Shown: one piece after another, positions 1-9,922 of the stretch
How the letters are laid out: each line of letters begins with the position of its first letter
Numbering within the stretch: position 1 is the first letter of the stretch
Assembly (NCBI GenBank): GCA_002839095.1
Contig: PGXL01000008.1
Span: 1-64,000, forward strand
Direction: 5' to 3'
Source of the DNA: Tenericutes bacterium HGW-Tenericutes-2
Lineage (GTDB): Bacteria > Bacillota_I > Bacilli_A > Acholeplasmatales > Acholeplasmataceae
Length of the DNA stretch: 64,000 nucleotides
Notes under the pieces: model-generated
Databases searched by the model: none
Told to the model about the DNA's origin: nothing
The model's input: only the letters and a program-made list of their open reading frames with translations
Position numbers and translations under genes: made by a program

Positions 1-3
1 AAA

Positions 4-10
4 CCTCCTC
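4..10 (-). promoter_or_regulatory. Ribosome binding site of a gene lying left of the window
   Basis: On the minus strand the first bases read GAGAGGAGGTTT, a strong Shine-Dalgarno sequence facing out of the window. A minus-strand gene therefore very likely starts just left of base 1. Nothing can be said about its product. Confidence 0.6.
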
Positions 11-33
11 TCAATATATTTATATAACAAAAA

Positions 34-59
34 TAGAGCTATGCAAATACATAACTCTA
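34..59 (-). terminator. Hairpin with U-rich tail in the leader of the gene left of the window
   Basis: Arms at 34-43 and 50-59 enclose a 6-nt loop. In the minus-strand RNA all ten pairs form, one being a G-U wobble, and a run beginning AUUUUUGUU follows. On the plus strand the same position is an A-C mismatch, so the minus-strand RNA is the likely functional form. It sits about 25 bases before the outgoing ribosome binding site. It could be a second terminator for the lipoprotein gene or a leader attenuator. Confidence 0.45.
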
Positions 60-128
60 CTCTTTTTATTTAATTGTCTGTTTTAATCAAATACTTTCTC
101 CCCTATTCCTCTTTTTTAGTTTTTGATA

Positions 129-152
129 GAAAAAAAAGAGCATTTCTGCTCT
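129..152 (-). terminator. Rho-independent terminator of the lipoprotein gene
   Basis: A 6-bp stem (137-142 with 147-152, loop TTTC) is followed on the minus strand by an eight-base T tract. It lies 20 bases past the lipoprotein stop codon. Confidence 0.85.
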
Positions 153-173
153 TCTAAAAATTTGTTTTAATTT

Positions 174-998
174 TTATTCTTTGCCAGCAAGTGCATTGTT
201 ATATGCAACTTGAGCAAGTAGATAGTAGTCAGCGAAATCAGAAAGTGTAGCACTTGTTGTTAAATCGCCAATCTTCCATGTACCATCTTTAACTAGGTCA
301 GCTGCTGTAGCGTTCATAGTTGTTCCAACTAAAGCTTCAGCAATAGCTGCCATGTTTCCGCCCCATCCTAGTGGATAAGAAGCAGCATTTGTCCAATAAC
401 CAGTTGCAGACTTTGTGTCACCAATCTTAGCAGAAGCGTTAGCTTTTGGATAAGCGCTCTTAACACCACTTGCATTACAGTTAAATACTAGACCAGCTTC
501 AACAGCTTCAACATATGCCTTAGCATTTGCTTCTGTTTCTACCCATACTTCAAGGTTTGCTACTCCAGATGCACTGTAAATAAATGTTTGTGAACCAACA
601 GTGTTTTCTAGAGTTGGAACGTCACCATTTACTGTGATTGTAAATACTGTACCATTAACACTTACATATTTTGAATAGTAAGATTCAGTAACTGTTCTAA
701 CATTGTTAGAAGTTCTAGTAGTTACAACTTTTACAACATCAGCTGGTAAAGCAGCTTTTTGTTCATCAGTTAAAGTAACTTGAGCCGTGTTGTAAGGTAA
801 GAAGTATTCATCAAATTGAACATTTACTACCTTGTCATCTTTGTCAACAACAACTTTAGCAACACCAACATAGTGACCATGAACTAGTCCATAACTAACA
901 CCGTAACCATAAGAATAAGATGGTTCTTGTTCTTCAGTACATGCTGCCAAACCAAAAGCTAGCAGCGCAACAAAAAAGATTGCAATCAATTTTTTCAT
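174..998 (-). CDS. Secreted lipoprotein of unknown function
   Basis: This 274-residue protein begins with a lipoprotein signal (MKK, hydrophobic stretch, lipobox LAAC, lipidated Cys20), so it should be anchored on the outer face of the single membrane. A Tyr/Gly-rich stretch follows, then a segment of regular beta character (GHYVGVAKVVVDKDDKVVNV) that resembles the start of FMN-binding domains of cAD1-precursor/PplA-type lipoproteins. A motif DTKSATGY later recalls, but lacks one Gly of, the ApbE flavinylation motif. That family link is a weak inference. The gene is monocistronic, with its own promoter, an AGGAGG ribosome binding site 8 bases before the ATG, and its own terminator. Confidence 0.8.
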   Translation of the reverse strand: MKKLIAIFFVALLAFGLAACTEEQEPSYSYGYGVSYGLVHGHYVGVAKVVVDKDDKVVNVQFDEYFLPYNTAQVTLTDEQKAALPADVVKVVTTRTSNNVRTVTESYYSKYVSVNGTVFTITVNGDVPTLENTVGSQTFIYSASGVANLEVWVETEANAKAYVEAVEAGLVFNCNASGVKSAYPKANASAKIGDTKSATGYWTNAASYPLGWGGNMAAIAEALVGTTMNATAADLVKDGTWKIGDLTTSATLSDFADYYLLAQVAYNNALAGKE

Positions 999-1036
999 TA
1001 TTTAATTCCTCCTATGAATTGTTTCATTACGCTATC

Positions 1037-1066
1037 ATTATACTACATTTGTCAAGTAATAAGCAA
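1037..1066 (-). promoter_or_regulatory. Promoter of the lipoprotein gene
   Basis: The minus strand reads TTGCTT, 18 bp, TATAAT (-10 at 1037-1042, -35 at 1061-1066), 39 bases upstream of the start codon. A TTGACA lies inside the spacer, only 7 bp from the -10, too close to act as the -35. Confidence 0.65.
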
Positions 1067-1200
1067 CTCTATTTTATAAGATTATTTATAAAAGCGTTTT
1101 CCTAGTTAAATATAGAAGGTTATTTAATAAATTGAAATAATTATACTTTTATTATTCATGATTTAATGATACAATTATTAAGCGGAAAGGTATGTGTATA

Positions 1201-3024
1201 ATGAATAAAGCATCATTGAATGAAAGACAAAAGAAAATAAGAAACTTTTCGATAATTGCTCATATTGACCATGGTAAGTCAACCCTTGCAGATAGACTAT
1301 TACAGACAACAAATACTGTCAGTGATCGTGAGATGAAGGAACAGCTTTTAGATTCCATGGACCTAGAAAGAGAACGTGGAATAACGATAAAGTTGAACGC
1401 TGTGGAAATGCTTTATAAAGCGAAAAATGGCGAAGAGTATATAATGCATTTAATCGACACTCCTGGTCACGTAGATTTCACTTATGAAGTCTCAAGATCA
1501 TTAGCTGCTTGCGAGGGTGCAATTTTAGTTGTAGACGCTGCACAAGGTATTGAAGCACAGACATTAGCAAACGTATATTTAGCAATTGATAATGACCTTG
1601 AAATCATTCCTGTCATTAATAAAATAGATTTACCAAGTGCCGAACCTGAAAAAGTAAAAAAAGAGATAGAAGATATAATCGGAATTCCTGCCCAAAATGC
1701 AGTGCTTGCATCAGCAAAAGAAGGTATTGGAATTATCGATATATTAGAAAGAATTGTTACAGATGTTCCAGCACCAAAAGGTGATGCATTTGAACCACTT
1801 CAAGCACTAGTTTTTGACTCCTATTTTGATGCGTATAAAGGTGTAGTTCCATCAATTCGAGTCGTAAATGGAACAGTCACTAAGGGTGACACGATTCAAT
1901 TCATGGCATCTGGTGCGAAATATGAAGTTGTTGAAGTTGGTGTATTAACTCCAAAAATCCTAAAAAGAGAAGTATTAGGACCGGGTGATGTAGGATATTT
2001 AACAGCAGCAATTAAAGATATCAATACAGTACGTGTAGGTGATACCATTACACATGCTGCATATAAAGCGAAAACAGCACTTCCTGGTTATAGAACCATG
2101 AATTCAGTGGTTTTCTGTGGGCTATATCCAATTGATTCAGATCAATTTAATGATTTAAAGGATGCACTAGAAAAGCTTAAATTAAATGACGCTTCTCTGC
2201 TTTATGAACCAGAAACATCTCAAGCTTTAGGCTTTGGATTTAGAACTGGATTCCTAGGTTTATTGCATATGGAAATCGTTCAAGAAAGAATACATCGTGA
2301 GTTCAATATTGAATTGATTGCTACAGCACCATCGGTTATTTATCATGTCTTTTTGACAGATAAAACGATGATTGCTATTGATAATCCGTCCAAACTCCCT
2401 GAACCTCAAAAGGTTGATTATATACAAGAACCATATGTGAAGGCATCCATAATGTCTCCAAAGGAATATGTTGGTGCGATTATGGAAATTTCACAAAAAA
2501 AACGTGGAATTTTCGGAGATATGAAGTATGTTGATTCCAATAGAGTTCATATCACCTATGAATTACCACTATCAGAAATAGTTTATGATTTCTTCGATAA
2601 ATTAAAGTCATCAACCAAAGGTTATGCATCATTTGACTATGAGATGGCAGGATATAAAACCTCAAATCTTCAAAAGATGGATATTATGCTTAACGGTGAA
2701 GTCGTCGATGCACTTTCAACTATCGTTCATAGAGAATTTGCATATGGACGTGGTAAGATTATATGTGAAAAAATGGCTCAATTGATACCAAGACAAATGT
2801 TTGAAATACCAATTCAAGCAGCACTTGGAAATAAGATTATTGCTAGATCAACAATCAAAGCGATGCGTAAGGATGTCCTTGCAAAATGCTATGGTGGAGA
2901 TATCAGCAGAAAGAAAAAACTTCTTTCTAAACAAAAAGAAGGAAAGAAGAAAATGAAGTCTTTAGGCCGTGTTGACGTACCTCAAGAAGCATTTATGGCA
3001 ATCCTATCCAATAGCGACGACTAA
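1201..3024 (+). CDS. lepA: Elongation factor 4 (LepA), ribosome back-translocating GTPase
   Basis: Translational GTPase that acts on stalled or mistranslocated 70S ribosomes. The G1 motif AHIDHGKST lies near residue 20, and G2/G3 (DTPGHVD) and G4 (NKID) follow in order. The C-terminal region has the LepA-specific, Lys/Arg-rich tail ending after [17 protein letters not shown]. Length (607 residues) is normal. ATG 1201 is preferred over the in-frame ATG at 1192, because the GGAAAGG ribosome binding site at 1184-1190 almost touches 1192 but is 10 bases from 1201. A TACAAT at 1170-1175 may be the -10. hemW follows on the same strand, as in many Firmicutes (lepA-hemW). Confidence 0.97.
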   Translation: MNKASLNERQKKIRNFSIIAHIDHGKSTLADRLLQTTNTVSDREMKEQLLDSMDLERERGITIKLNAVEMLYKAKNGEEYIMHLIDTPGHVDFTYEVSRSLAACEGAILVVDAAQGIEAQTLANVYLAIDNDLEIIPVINKIDLPSAEPEKVKKEIEDIIGIPAQNAVLASAKEGIGIIDILERIVTDVPAPKGDAFEPLQALVFDSYFDAYKGVVPSIRVVNGTVTKGDTIQFMASGAKYEVVEVGVLTPKILKREVLGPGDVGYLTAAIKDINTVRVGDTITHAAYKAKTALPGYRTMNSVVFCGLYPIDSDQFNDLKDALEKLKLNDASLLYEPETSQALGFGFRTGFLGLLHMEIVQERIHREFNIELIATAPSVIYHVFLTDKTMIAIDNPSKLPEPQKVDYIQEPYVKASIMSPKEYVGAIMEISQKKRGIFGDMKYVDSNRVHITYELPLSEIVYDFFDKLKSSTKGYASFDYEMAGYKTSNLQKMDIMLNGEVVDALSTIVHREFAYGRGKIICEKMAQLIPRQMFEIPIQAALGNKIIARSTIKAMRKDVLAKCYGGDISRKKKLLSKQKEGKKKMKSLGRVDVPQEAFMAILSNSDD

Positions 3025-3037
3025 CATCGTCGCTATT
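3010..3037 (+). terminator. Strong hairpin overlapping the lepA stop codon
   Basis: An 11-bp perfect stem (3010-3020 with 3027-3037) has the TAA stop in its 6-nt loop. The tail TTCTGTATT is only moderately U-rich, so it may be a leaky terminator or an RNA-stabilising element between lepA and hemW. Confidence 0.55.
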
Positions 3038-3059
3038 TCTGTATTATGTAAACCATTTA

Positions 3060-3068
3060 TGGTATAAT
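3060..3068 (+). promoter_or_regulatory. Extended -10 promoter of hemW
   Basis: TGGTATAAT, an extended -10, lies just downstream of the lepA hairpin and 22 bases before the hemW start. No good -35 is visible, as expected for extended -10 promoters. Confidence 0.55.
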
Positions 3069-3090
3069 GAATATAAGGATGTGATTACAT

Positions 3091-4182
3091 TTGAAGGGTT
3101 TATATATCCATATACCATTTTGTGAATCGATTTGTCACTACTGTGATTTTGTCAAAAGAGTTCCTAGAAATCAGGAAATGATTGACACATACATTGGTGC
3201 ATTAATCAATGAAATCTCATCTTATCGAGATCATTTTTCCACAATTGAAACGATATATATTGGTGGTGGTACACCATCGATGCTCTCAGTTGATCAATTT
3301 AAAAGATTATTTGAATCCCTTATGGATATCAAACCACTAGAATATACAGTGGAGGTCAACCCAGAATCCTATACAGATGAAAAGGGTGAACTCTTTAAGA
3401 AATACGGGATTAATAGAATCAGTCTAGGTGTTCAAACATTCAATCCAACTCTTTTAAATTATTTGAATAGAAAGCATACGAATGAGCATGTTATTCATGT
3501 TGTTAATCATTTAAAAAGCATTGGCATTCCATTTATATCTGTCGATTTAATCTATTCAATTCCAGGACAAACATTAGATGATTTAAGAATAGATTTAGAA
3601 TATATTAAAAAATTAGATATAACTCACGTGTCTTGTTACTCCCTGATATTGGAAGAGAAGACCTATTTTTACCATCAGTATTTAAGAGGTAAATTTGAGA
3701 CCATGGATGAAGATACAGAAGCTACCATGTATCAAATCGTGATGGATGAATTAAAAAGTCAAGGATTTGAACATTATGAAATCTCTAATTATGCTAAGAA
3801 TCAACATTACTCAATGCATAATCTATTATATTGGACTCTAGGTGAATATATTGGAGTTGGACTTGGAGCGCATGGTTTAGTCGGAAACAAAAGAACATAT
3901 AATCATAAAGCTCTCCCAAAATACTTAGTGAGTCCACTAGATCGAGCTGAGATTCAATCTCCTGAATCCTTATTGCAGGATGAACTCATCTTTGGATTAA
4001 GAAAAATTGAAGGTGTTGCTATATCAAAATTAGAAGAAAAATATAATTTCAAATTGCTAGATAAGTATCCTAATATAAAGGAAAAAATGGAAATCGGATT
4101 GGTAAAGATTGAAGAGGGAAGACTAAAGCTTACTGACAAAGGAATCTTTTTAGGTAATCAAGTCTTTATGGTATTTATATGA
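3091..4182 (+). CDS. hemW: Radical SAM protein HemW (HemN-like, probable heme chaperone)
   Basis: The radical SAM cluster motif Cys11-x3-Cys15-x2-Cys18 (CESICHYC) is followed by the SAM-binding GGGTPS motif and a VNPES motif, then a HemN C-terminal-type domain (EHYEISNYAK, GLGAHG). At 363 residues it has HemW rather than HemN size and lacks a long N-terminal extension, so heme-chaperone function is likelier than coproporphyrinogen oxidation. The start is TTG at 3091, 7 bases after AAGGATGTG; the ATG at 3079 runs straight into TGA. It ends with TGA, overlapping the xerD ATG by 4 bases (ATGA), so the two are translationally coupled. Confidence 0.93.
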   Translation: MKGLYIHIPFCESICHYCDFVKRVPRNQEMIDTYIGALINEISSYRDHFSTIETIYIGGGTPSMLSVDQFKRLFESLMDIKPLEYTVEVNPESYTDEKGELFKKYGINRISLGVQTFNPTLLNYLNRKHTNEHVIHVVNHLKSIGIPFISVDLIYSIPGQTLDDLRIDLEYIKKLDITHVSCYSLILEEKTYFYHQYLRGKFETMDEDTEATMYQIVMDELKSQGFEHYEISNYAKNQHYSMHNLLYWTLGEYIGVGLGAHGLVGNKRTYNHKALPKYLVSPLDRAEIQSPESLLQDELIFGLRKIEGVAISKLEEKYNFKLLDKYPNIKEKMEIGLVKIEEGRLKLTDKGIFLGNQVFMVFI

Positions 4183-5084
4183 AATACTTATTAAAAGATT
4201 TCGAATACTATTTAAAAAATGAAAAAGGATCTAGCAAGAATACGATCAACTCATATTTAACAGATTTAAATCAATATAGCGTATTTTTAGAGAAATACCA
4301 TTCAATTACAAAGCCAAAATTTATCGATAAAAGTCATATTGAAGGCTTTATTCGGAGTATGAAAAAAACCGTTTCATCCAAAAGCTTAGCAAGAAAATTG
4401 ACAGCAATTAAAAGCTTTCATCATTTCTTACTTATAGAAAAAGAGGTTGAAGCAGATGTTGCAAAAGGATTTGCTGCACCAAAAGTAGAAAAAAGTTTAC
4501 CACAGGTACTATCTGTTGATGAGGTTGTTTCAATCCTTGATCAAGTAGATAAAACGAAGCCTCTTGGTTTAAGAAACATAGCACTTTTAGAATTAATATA
4601 TGGTTCTGGTTTACGCGTATCTGAATTATTAGATATTAAAATGGAGGATATTCATTTAAACCAAGGCTATATTATGGTCCGTGGTAAAGGATCAAAGGAA
4701 CGGATGGTTCCAATATCAGATATGTCAACAGTAGCTTTAAGAAACTATATTGTTAAGGGAAGAGAACAGCTACTCACTGAGCAAAAGTCATCATTCTTAT
4801 TTGTAAATCAGTCTGGTAGTAGACTCTCAAGACAAGGATTTTTTAAACTCTTGAAGAAGCTTGCTCATGATGCTGGTGTACAAACAGATTGTTCACCACA
4901 TACATTGAGACATTCATTTGCTACGCATTTGTTAGAAAACGGTATGGATTTAAGAACGTTACAATCTCTATTGGGACATGAAGATATATCAACTACTCAG
5001 ATATATACACATATCAGTCAAAAGAGAATTAAAGAAATATATAAAACGGCGCATCCGCGTGCAAAGGAGGATTCAAATGTATAA
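4179..5084 (+). CDS. xerD: Tyrosine recombinase XerD/XerC family
   Basis: Site-specific recombinase that resolves chromosome dimers. It has an N-terminal SAM-like DNA-binding domain (about 1-95) and a catalytic domain with the full set of residues: Arg146, Lys170, His241-x2-Arg244, His267, and nucleophile Tyr276 in the motif STTQIYTHI. The 301-residue length is typical. It is followed directly by deoB, as in Bacillus subtilis (ripX/xerD-drm), which favours XerD over XerC. It overlaps hemW by 4 bases and deoB by 8. Confidence 0.94.
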   Translation: MKYLLKDFEYYLKNEKGSSKNTINSYLTDLNQYSVFLEKYHSITKPKFIDKSHIEGFIRSMKKTVSSKSLARKLTAIKSFHHFLLIEKEVEADVAKGFAAPKVEKSLPQVLSVDEVVSILDQVDKTKPLGLRNIALLELIYGSGLRVSELLDIKMEDIHLNQGYIMVRGKGSKERMVPISDMSTVALRNYIVKGREQLLTEQKSSFLFVNQSGSRLSRQGFFKLLKKLAHDAGVQTDCSPHTLRHSFATHLLENGMDLRTLQSLLGHEDISTTQIYTHISQKRIKEIYKTAHPRAKEDSNV

Positions 5085-6261
5085 TCGCGTATTTTTAATT
5101 GTATTAGATAGTCTAGGAATTGGTGAGGCACCTGATGCAAAACTATATAATGATCAGGGAGCAAATACCATTGGTCACATTGCTCTAAAAATGGATTTAA
5201 AAATTCCAAACATGAAGTCATTAGGATATGGCAATATCGCACCCATAAGAGGTGTTGAACCGGTCATACATCCTAAAGCATTTTATACGAAAATGCAAGA
5301 AGCTTCATTAGGAAAAGATACAATGACAGGCCATTGGGAAATGATGGGTATGCACATTACGAAACCCTTCCAAACATTTACCGATAGAGGATTCCCTAAG
5401 GAATTAATAACAGAACTTGAAAGAAAAACCGGTAGAAAAACAATAGGTAATTACTCTGCATCAGGTACTGAAATACTCGTAGAACTTGGCGAAGAGCATA
5501 TGAAAACAGGTGCGATGATTGTATATACTTCAGCGGATTCGGTTCTACAAATAGCGATGCATGAGGATATTGTTCCGATTAAGGAACAGTATAGAATTTG
5601 TGAAATCGCTAGAGAAATCACGATGAAGCCTGAATGGAAGGTAGGACGAGTTATCGCTAGACCATTCATTGGCAAAGACAAAAATAGTTTTGTGCGCACA
5701 TCCAATCGTCATGATTATGCATTAAAGCCTCATGAAAAAACATCACTTAATTACTTGAGTGAAGCAGGTTATGATGTAATTGCTTTAGGCAAGATTAATG
5801 ATATTTTTGATGGATATGGCATTACTGAACATAGTAAAACAAAATCAAATGATGATGGAATGATGCAAGTTATTGAGCTTGCTAAGAAAGATTTCAACGG
5901 ACTTTGTTTCTTGAATTTGGTTGATTTTGATGCACTATATGGACACAGAAGAGATCCTATTGGGTATGGAAAAGCTATTGAAACATTCGATAGACAACTA
6001 CCAGATTTGATTAGAAATTTAAAGGAAGATGACCTTCTAATTCTTACAGCTGATCATGGAAATGACCCTACACATCCTGGAACTGATCACACGAGAGAAT
6101 ATGTACCACTACTTGTTTACACTAAGAAATTTCTAGAAGGAAGTAAGCTTCCAACTCTGAAAACATTCGCAGATGTAGGGTATACAATTAATGATATATT
6201 TGGAACTGAAAAGCCAAAACACGGGAATTCGTTTTTAAAATATATAGGAGGTAACAAGTAA
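5077..6261 (+). CDS. deoB: Phosphopentomutase DeoB
   Basis: Interconverts (deoxy)ribose-1-phosphate and (deoxy)ribose-5-phosphate in nucleoside salvage. It is a metalloenzyme of the alkaline phosphatase superfamily. N-terminal [11 protein letters not shown] and C-terminal [17 protein letters not shown] supply the Mn ligands, and Thr84 in [11 protein letters not shown] is the phosphorylated residue. The 394-residue length is standard. The start is ATG 5077, 6 bases after AAAGGAGG; an upstream in-frame ATG at 4978 would add 33 residues inside xerD and lacks a ribosome binding site. The stop overlaps the next ATG (TAATG). Confidence 0.97.
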   Translation: MYNRVFLIVLDSLGIGEAPDAKLYNDQGANTIGHIALKMDLKIPNMKSLGYGNIAPIRGVEPVIHPKAFYTKMQEASLGKDTMTGHWEMMGMHITKPFQTFTDRGFPKELITELERKTGRKTIGNYSASGTEILVELGEEHMKTGAMIVYTSADSVLQIAMHEDIVPIKEQYRICEIAREITMKPEWKVGRVIARPFIGKDKNSFVRTSNRHDYALKPHEKTSLNYLSEAGYDVIALGKINDIFDGYGITEHSKTKSNDDGMMQVIELAKKDFNGLCFLNLVDFDALYGHRRDPIGYGKAIETFDRQLPDLIRNLKEDDLLILTADHGNDPTHPGTDHTREYVPLLVYTKKFLEGSKLPTLKTFADVGYTINDIFGTEKPKHGNSFLKYIGGNK

Positions 6262-7289
6262 TGTGGGATTTTATTAGAGACTTAGAATTAGAATATTTAA
6301 TATTGTTTTCCATTGTAGGATTGACTTTATTTTTAGTCATTGTCAATGTAATCAAAACACAGAGAGCTTTGAATTTGATTGGTAAAAGAGCATTTGTTTT
6401 AACAGAGGATTTACTGTTTAGAGATGGTGTGGATGTAGTCGATATTATGATAGCAAATACATCATATGTGAATGTTGAAGCTGGTGCATTAGGCTTTAGA
6501 TACAAGAAGGTTTTATTGCCCTTAAAGGAAGAAAGTATCATGATTATAGCTAGAGATTCGCATAAGATTTCGATACCTCTAGATGATCTAAGAACCTTCG
6601 TTTTAGGAAGTTCAAAGCGAGTAAAAAGAGTTGAAATTTATGCTGAAGACTCTCTAGGAAGACGTACGTTTAGAAAAGCTAAAAACAGTATGAGGGAGTT
6701 GAAAAAAATCATGAAAAGTGAAAGAAAAGCAGCTAGACTTGAAGCAAGAAATGTCCGATTTGAAACAGGAAATTATCGATTCTTTGAGAGAGTTGGTTTG
6801 GTTATTAAATGGATGTTTAGTCCTATTTATAAGGCGTTTAGAGGAATTAAAAACTTTATGAATAGAAAGCTAAAAGATAGAGAATCTAAGCTTGAAATCA
6901 AGAATCTTGAGCGTGCTCATCAAAAGGAAATGCGCGATCTAATGGACCAAGAACGACACGAATTTTTAAAGGTTGAGACTGAAAAGAGAATACTTGAAGA
7001 AAGACAGCATGCAGAAGTTGAAGCTAGACAAAATGCAATTGATCGACGTGAACAGCTGGCAAAAATTGCTGAAGCACAAAGAATTGCTGATGAAGAAAAG
7101 GGTGCATTAGAAGCTGAATCAGTCGCTTATGAGCAGGAAATGGAAAGACAAAAACGCGAATCAATGAACTCTTTAGAGCAAGAAACTGAAAAAAAAGAAG
7201 ATGAAGAAGAGGAAAAATCGACTGATGAAAATGAAGAAAATGTAGTCGATAAAGAAGAATCTGAAGAGTCAAATACTGATAAAAAATAA
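6261..7289 (+). CDS. Membrane-anchored coiled-coil protein with an acidic tail, function unknown
   Basis: 342 residues. One transmembrane helix (about 12-32) is followed by a soluble beta-rich segment with regularly spaced hydrophobics (to about 120). A basic region (KKIMKSERKAARLEARN), a possible second hydrophobic segment (GLVIKWMFSPIY), a long Glu/Arg/Gln-rich coiled coil (about 200-300) and a Glu/Asp/Lys low-complexity tail come next. No enzymatic motif was recognised. It is translationally coupled to deoB (TAATG) and is the last gene of the lepA-side block, ending at a clear terminator. The tail is probably disordered and cytoplasmic. Confidence 0.75.
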   Translation: MWDFIRDLELEYLILFSIVGLTLFLVIVNVIKTQRALNLIGKRAFVLTEDLLFRDGVDVVDIMIANTSYVNVEAGALGFRYKKVLLPLKEESIMIIARDSHKISIPLDDLRTFVLGSSKRVKRVEIYAEDSLGRRTFRKAKNSMRELKKIMKSERKAARLEARNVRFETGNYRFFERVGLVIKWMFSPIYKAFRGIKNFMNRKLKDRESKLEIKNLERAHQKEMRDLMDQERHEFLKVETEKRILEERQHAEVEARQNAIDRREQLAKIAEAQRIADEEKGALEAESVAYEQEMERQKRESMNSLEQETEKKEDEEEEKSTDENEENVVDKEESEESNTDKK

Positions 7290-7296
7290 AAAAAAT

Positions 7297-7333
7297 ATGA
7301 CCCGAATCCTAAATTGGATGGGTCATTTTTTTA
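7297..7333. terminator. Bidirectional terminator between convergent genes
   Basis: Outer arms ATGACCC (7297-7303) and GGGTCAT (7320-7326) enclose an inner ATCC/GGAT pair. There is a T run on the plus-strand side and an A run on the other, so it serves both the 6261 gene and the converging 7331 gene. Confidence 0.9.
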
Positions 7334-8020
7334 TATCATTTCTTGAATCTTCTTCTCTAATCTTAACTTTAAAAAGATAAGTAATACTGCAAATACACAG
7401 ATGAGTGGTGCTAAAATACCTAGGTTAAATACAAGCAATCCACGTACTCCAGTACTATATAATCTAGGATCTAAGAATGGATAAACGTATCTTGCACCTT
7501 CATAATCCGGCATAACGAAATCAAATATATCTCCAAATAATGGTTCAATAACTATATACACTAAAGATAAATAAATGAGTGGATAAACTAGAGAAACCCA
7601 AAACTTTTTGAGTTGAATATAATTGGTAATAATCACGAAATAAAATATAGAATATAGTATCGGATTTATGGTGTGCAACACATGGTTCATAAACGATACC
7701 GACCCCATATAAGGAGTTAATAATATATGGAATATTATACCTGTTATAAGGATATTTAGAAGTCCAATAAATGCGATATATTTGAACCAATTTTTTTCAG
7801 AATAACCAAGAAGATATAATGCGACAACTAGGGTAATCAATGCATTACTCTGAGTAGTAAAGTAAATTGAAGTAATTAGTAAAGACGGACCAGGAGTATC
7901 ACCTAAAAGCGCTCTACCCAATAATTGAAGAATTCCTATCAATCCCCAAGACAAAACGAGTATGGGGAACCACTTGATAAATTTATCTCGATCTCTTAAA
8001 ACGCGTGTCCAATTTGACAT
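7331..8020 (-). CDS. Pr6Pr-family polytopic membrane protein
   Basis: About 229 residues with six predicted hydrophobic segments. The conserved features YFTTQSNAL in the second segment and NHVLHTINPI in the fourth match the Pr6Pr (AIG1/FAR-17a-like) membrane family, which has no established biochemical role in bacteria. The ATG at 8020 is chosen because GAGG lies 6 bases upstream; the open frame continues to a TTG four codons earlier. It sits 15 bases downstream of the asparaginase gene and is probably cotranscribed with it. Confidence 0.8.
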   Translation of the reverse strand: MSNWTRVLRDRDKFIKWFPILVLSWGLIGILQLLGRALLGDTPGPSLLITSIYFTTQSNALITLVVALYLLGYSEKNWFKYIAFIGLLNILITGIIFHILLTPYMGSVSFMNHVLHTINPILYSIFYFVIITNYIQLKKFWVSLVYPLIYLSLVYIVIEPLFGDIFDFVMPDYEGARYVYPFLDPRLYSTGVRGLLVFNLGILAPLICVFAVLLIFLKLRLEKKIQEMI

Positions 8021-8035
8021 ATAAAACCTCAAAGA

Positions 8036-9013
8036 TTAAAAATATTTTTTTAGATCATTCATATTTGAAGTTAAGCCCAAAGCAAGCATTAAACGAATTC
8101 TAGCTTTTTGACTTGAAAGGTTTTCAGTGAATATTACCCCAAGCTGCTTGAGGTGATGTCCACCGCCTTCATATCCATAGCTATCAAGGACTCGACCTTT
8201 TGGGCAACGGGATGTGAGAAGTACGGGAATATTTTTTTCGATAGCTTTTGCAATACCCTCAACCATTTGTGGTGGAACATTTCCTCTACCTAAGGATTCA
8301 AGAACAATTCCTTGAACTCCATTCTCAATTAGCAAGTTTAGTATAAGTGAACTTTGGCCAGAATAGACTTTGACGATTTCAACATTAGAGACAATGTTCT
8401 CTGGTGCAAGCGTCAATCTTTGATAATGAGTTTGTCGATAGTATAAAACGTTATTTTGATCAACAATTCCAAGTGGACCAAATTCCATAGACTTGAATGT
8501 ATCAAGTGCTAATGTATGAGTTTTTGTAACTTCAGCTGCAGAATTGATCTCATCATTCATCATGACCAAAACACCCATATGAGCAGATTCAGGATGCGCT
8601 GCTACATAGATTGAAGAGACAAGATTACTAAGTCCATCAAATCCAAGCTCTGAAAAGTTGCGCATTGAACCGGTAAAAACAACCGGTTTTTTTGTTTCTA
8701 GATAAAGGTCAAGGAAGTATGCAGACTCTTCAAGTGTATCAGTTCCATGCGTAATAACGATGCCATCTATCTCCGGATTAGCGACATTTGACTGAACGAG
8801 CTTTGCAAGTTTCAGCATATCAAATGGCGTTATTGAAGGGGATGGCTTCATAGAAAACTCGTAAAACAATAGATCAATCTCTTTAAGCTCTGATGCGATG
8901 TTATTTAGTAGCTCAGTATGATTATCACTAATGATGGCTTTACTAGTTTCTTTATGTTTAGTCATAGAAATAGTTCCACCCGTAAAAATCACTAAAATCG
9001 TTTTTTTCCTCAT
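8036..9013 (-). CDS. ansA: L-asparaginase
   Basis: Hydrolyses asparagine to aspartate and ammonia. The two catalytic-Thr motifs are present: TGGTIS near the N terminus (Thr14 as the likely nucleophile) and HGTDTLEESA near residue 90, with the C-terminal SRCPKGRV region. The 325 residues and lack of a signal peptide point to a cytoplasmic type I enzyme. A GGTGATAAT sequence ahead of the ATG is a weak ribosome binding site. The following gene encodes a membrane protein. Confidence 0.92.
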   Translation of the reverse strand: MRKKTILVIFTGGTISMTKHKETSKAIISDNHTELLNNIASELKEIDLLFYEFSMKPSPSITPFDMLKLAKLVQSNVANPEIDGIVITHGTDTLEESAYFLDLYLETKKPVVFTGSMRNFSELGFDGLSNLVSSIYVAAHPESAHMGVLVMMNDEINSAAEVTKTHTLALDTFKSMEFGPLGIVDQNNVLYYRQTHYQRLTLAPENIVSNVEIVKVYSGQSSLILNLLIENGVQGIVLESLGRGNVPPQMVEGIAKAIEKNIPVLLTSRCPKGRVLDSYGYEGGGHHLKQLGVIFTENLSSQKARIRLMLALGLTSNMNDLKKYF

Positions 9014-9029
9014 ATTATCACCAAGAATA

Positions 9030-9038
9030 TTGTACCAT
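9030..9038 (-). promoter_or_regulatory. Extended -10 promoter of the asparaginase gene
   Basis: The minus strand reads TGGTACAAT about 17 bases before the start codon; the -35 region (TTCTCA) matches the consensus poorly. Confidence 0.45.
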
Positions 9039-9379
9039 ATTAGTTATTTTTTGAGAATTGAAAAAGATAAGTTTAGTATTTGTCAATTTTCGATGGTTCA
9101 GGCAAAACATACAACCCCAAGGTCGAAATTAGAAGCAAAATTAAAACCACACATTCCCACACTGATTAACATATTCGCACAGTAAGGCTGCGCAACAAAG
9201 GTTTACATAATATATATTATAAGAACAAATATAAAATAAAACAACAGCAAATATTCAATTTAATGATGTTAATGTTTTCGGTATTAATGTATTTACAATG
9301 TTATTTATATACTTCTTACGTCCATAATCATATTCATATATTATAAATGAGTATAATAAGAAATATGGAGAGTACGTTT

Positions 9380-9565
9380 TCAGCGTCCGAGAGATGCTTC
9401 TATGCATAATTGTCCTATTGTCTGTTTCACAGGCTGAAATAACGTCTGACCCCTATTTTTGATAGGTTGAAATTTTGAGCTCTCTCTTCGTTGGTTCTTC
9501 TTCTTTTGAGTGGTACACATGTGTGTGATTTGAGATACACAATTATTCAACCTGTTATTTCTCAA
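9380..9565 (-). pseudogene. Possible 3' remnant of a decayed gene
   Basis: A 61-residue, very basic open stretch with no ATG or ribosome binding site. It reads through the GGGGTCAGACG motif and continues a purine-rich strand shared with the fragment at 9799-9915. It is unlikely to be expressed; listed only as a possible remnant. Confidence 0.2.
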
Positions 9566-9798
9566 TCGCTCAAAACTTGCTCTTGTTTTTTTCTCGTCTT
9601 CTCATATCATGCTTTCATCTTCAATTGATGTCGATCAAATTCAGACAAGCAAATTTATCACCTCTAGTGAAAAGTGATTTCTTTAAGCTTCTTACTCTTC
9701 AATGATTTCAAACTCATTTTAAGCATCGATTCTCATACCTTATTTTTTTATGAACTTCAAAATCTCTTTTTCCACTCTTTCTGAGTGAGTCCATTCTA

Positions 9799-9915
9799 TT
9801 GATAGTTTTTAGCTTTTCTTTTTTCTGAACCATCTTTTTGAATCGCCATCCTCATTGCTCCTCTTATGTAATCATATAAAGACTCTTCTAAGTAATCTAT
9901 TAAGTCCTCATAAAC
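9799..9915 (-). pseudogene. Remnant of a decayed coding sequence
   Basis: A 39-codon open stretch between stops reads YEDLIDYLEESLYDYIRG followed by AMRMAIQKDGSEKRKAKNYQ. It has the amphipathic, charged look of real protein in this organism. After the TAG the reading continues as NGLTQKEWKKRF before further stops and a frame change. No start codon or ribosome binding site is present. The family was not recognised. Confidence 0.3.
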
Positions 9916-9922
9916 TCATCCT

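Noticed and set aside
4978-5076. Upstream in-frame start for deoB
   Set aside because: It would put 33 unrelated residues inside xerD without a ribosome binding site; ATG 5077 has a perfect AAAGGAGG.
8931-9185. Open frame antisense to the asparaginase start
   Set aside because: It overlaps the asparaginase gene and promoter and has no ribosome binding site or recognisable protein character.
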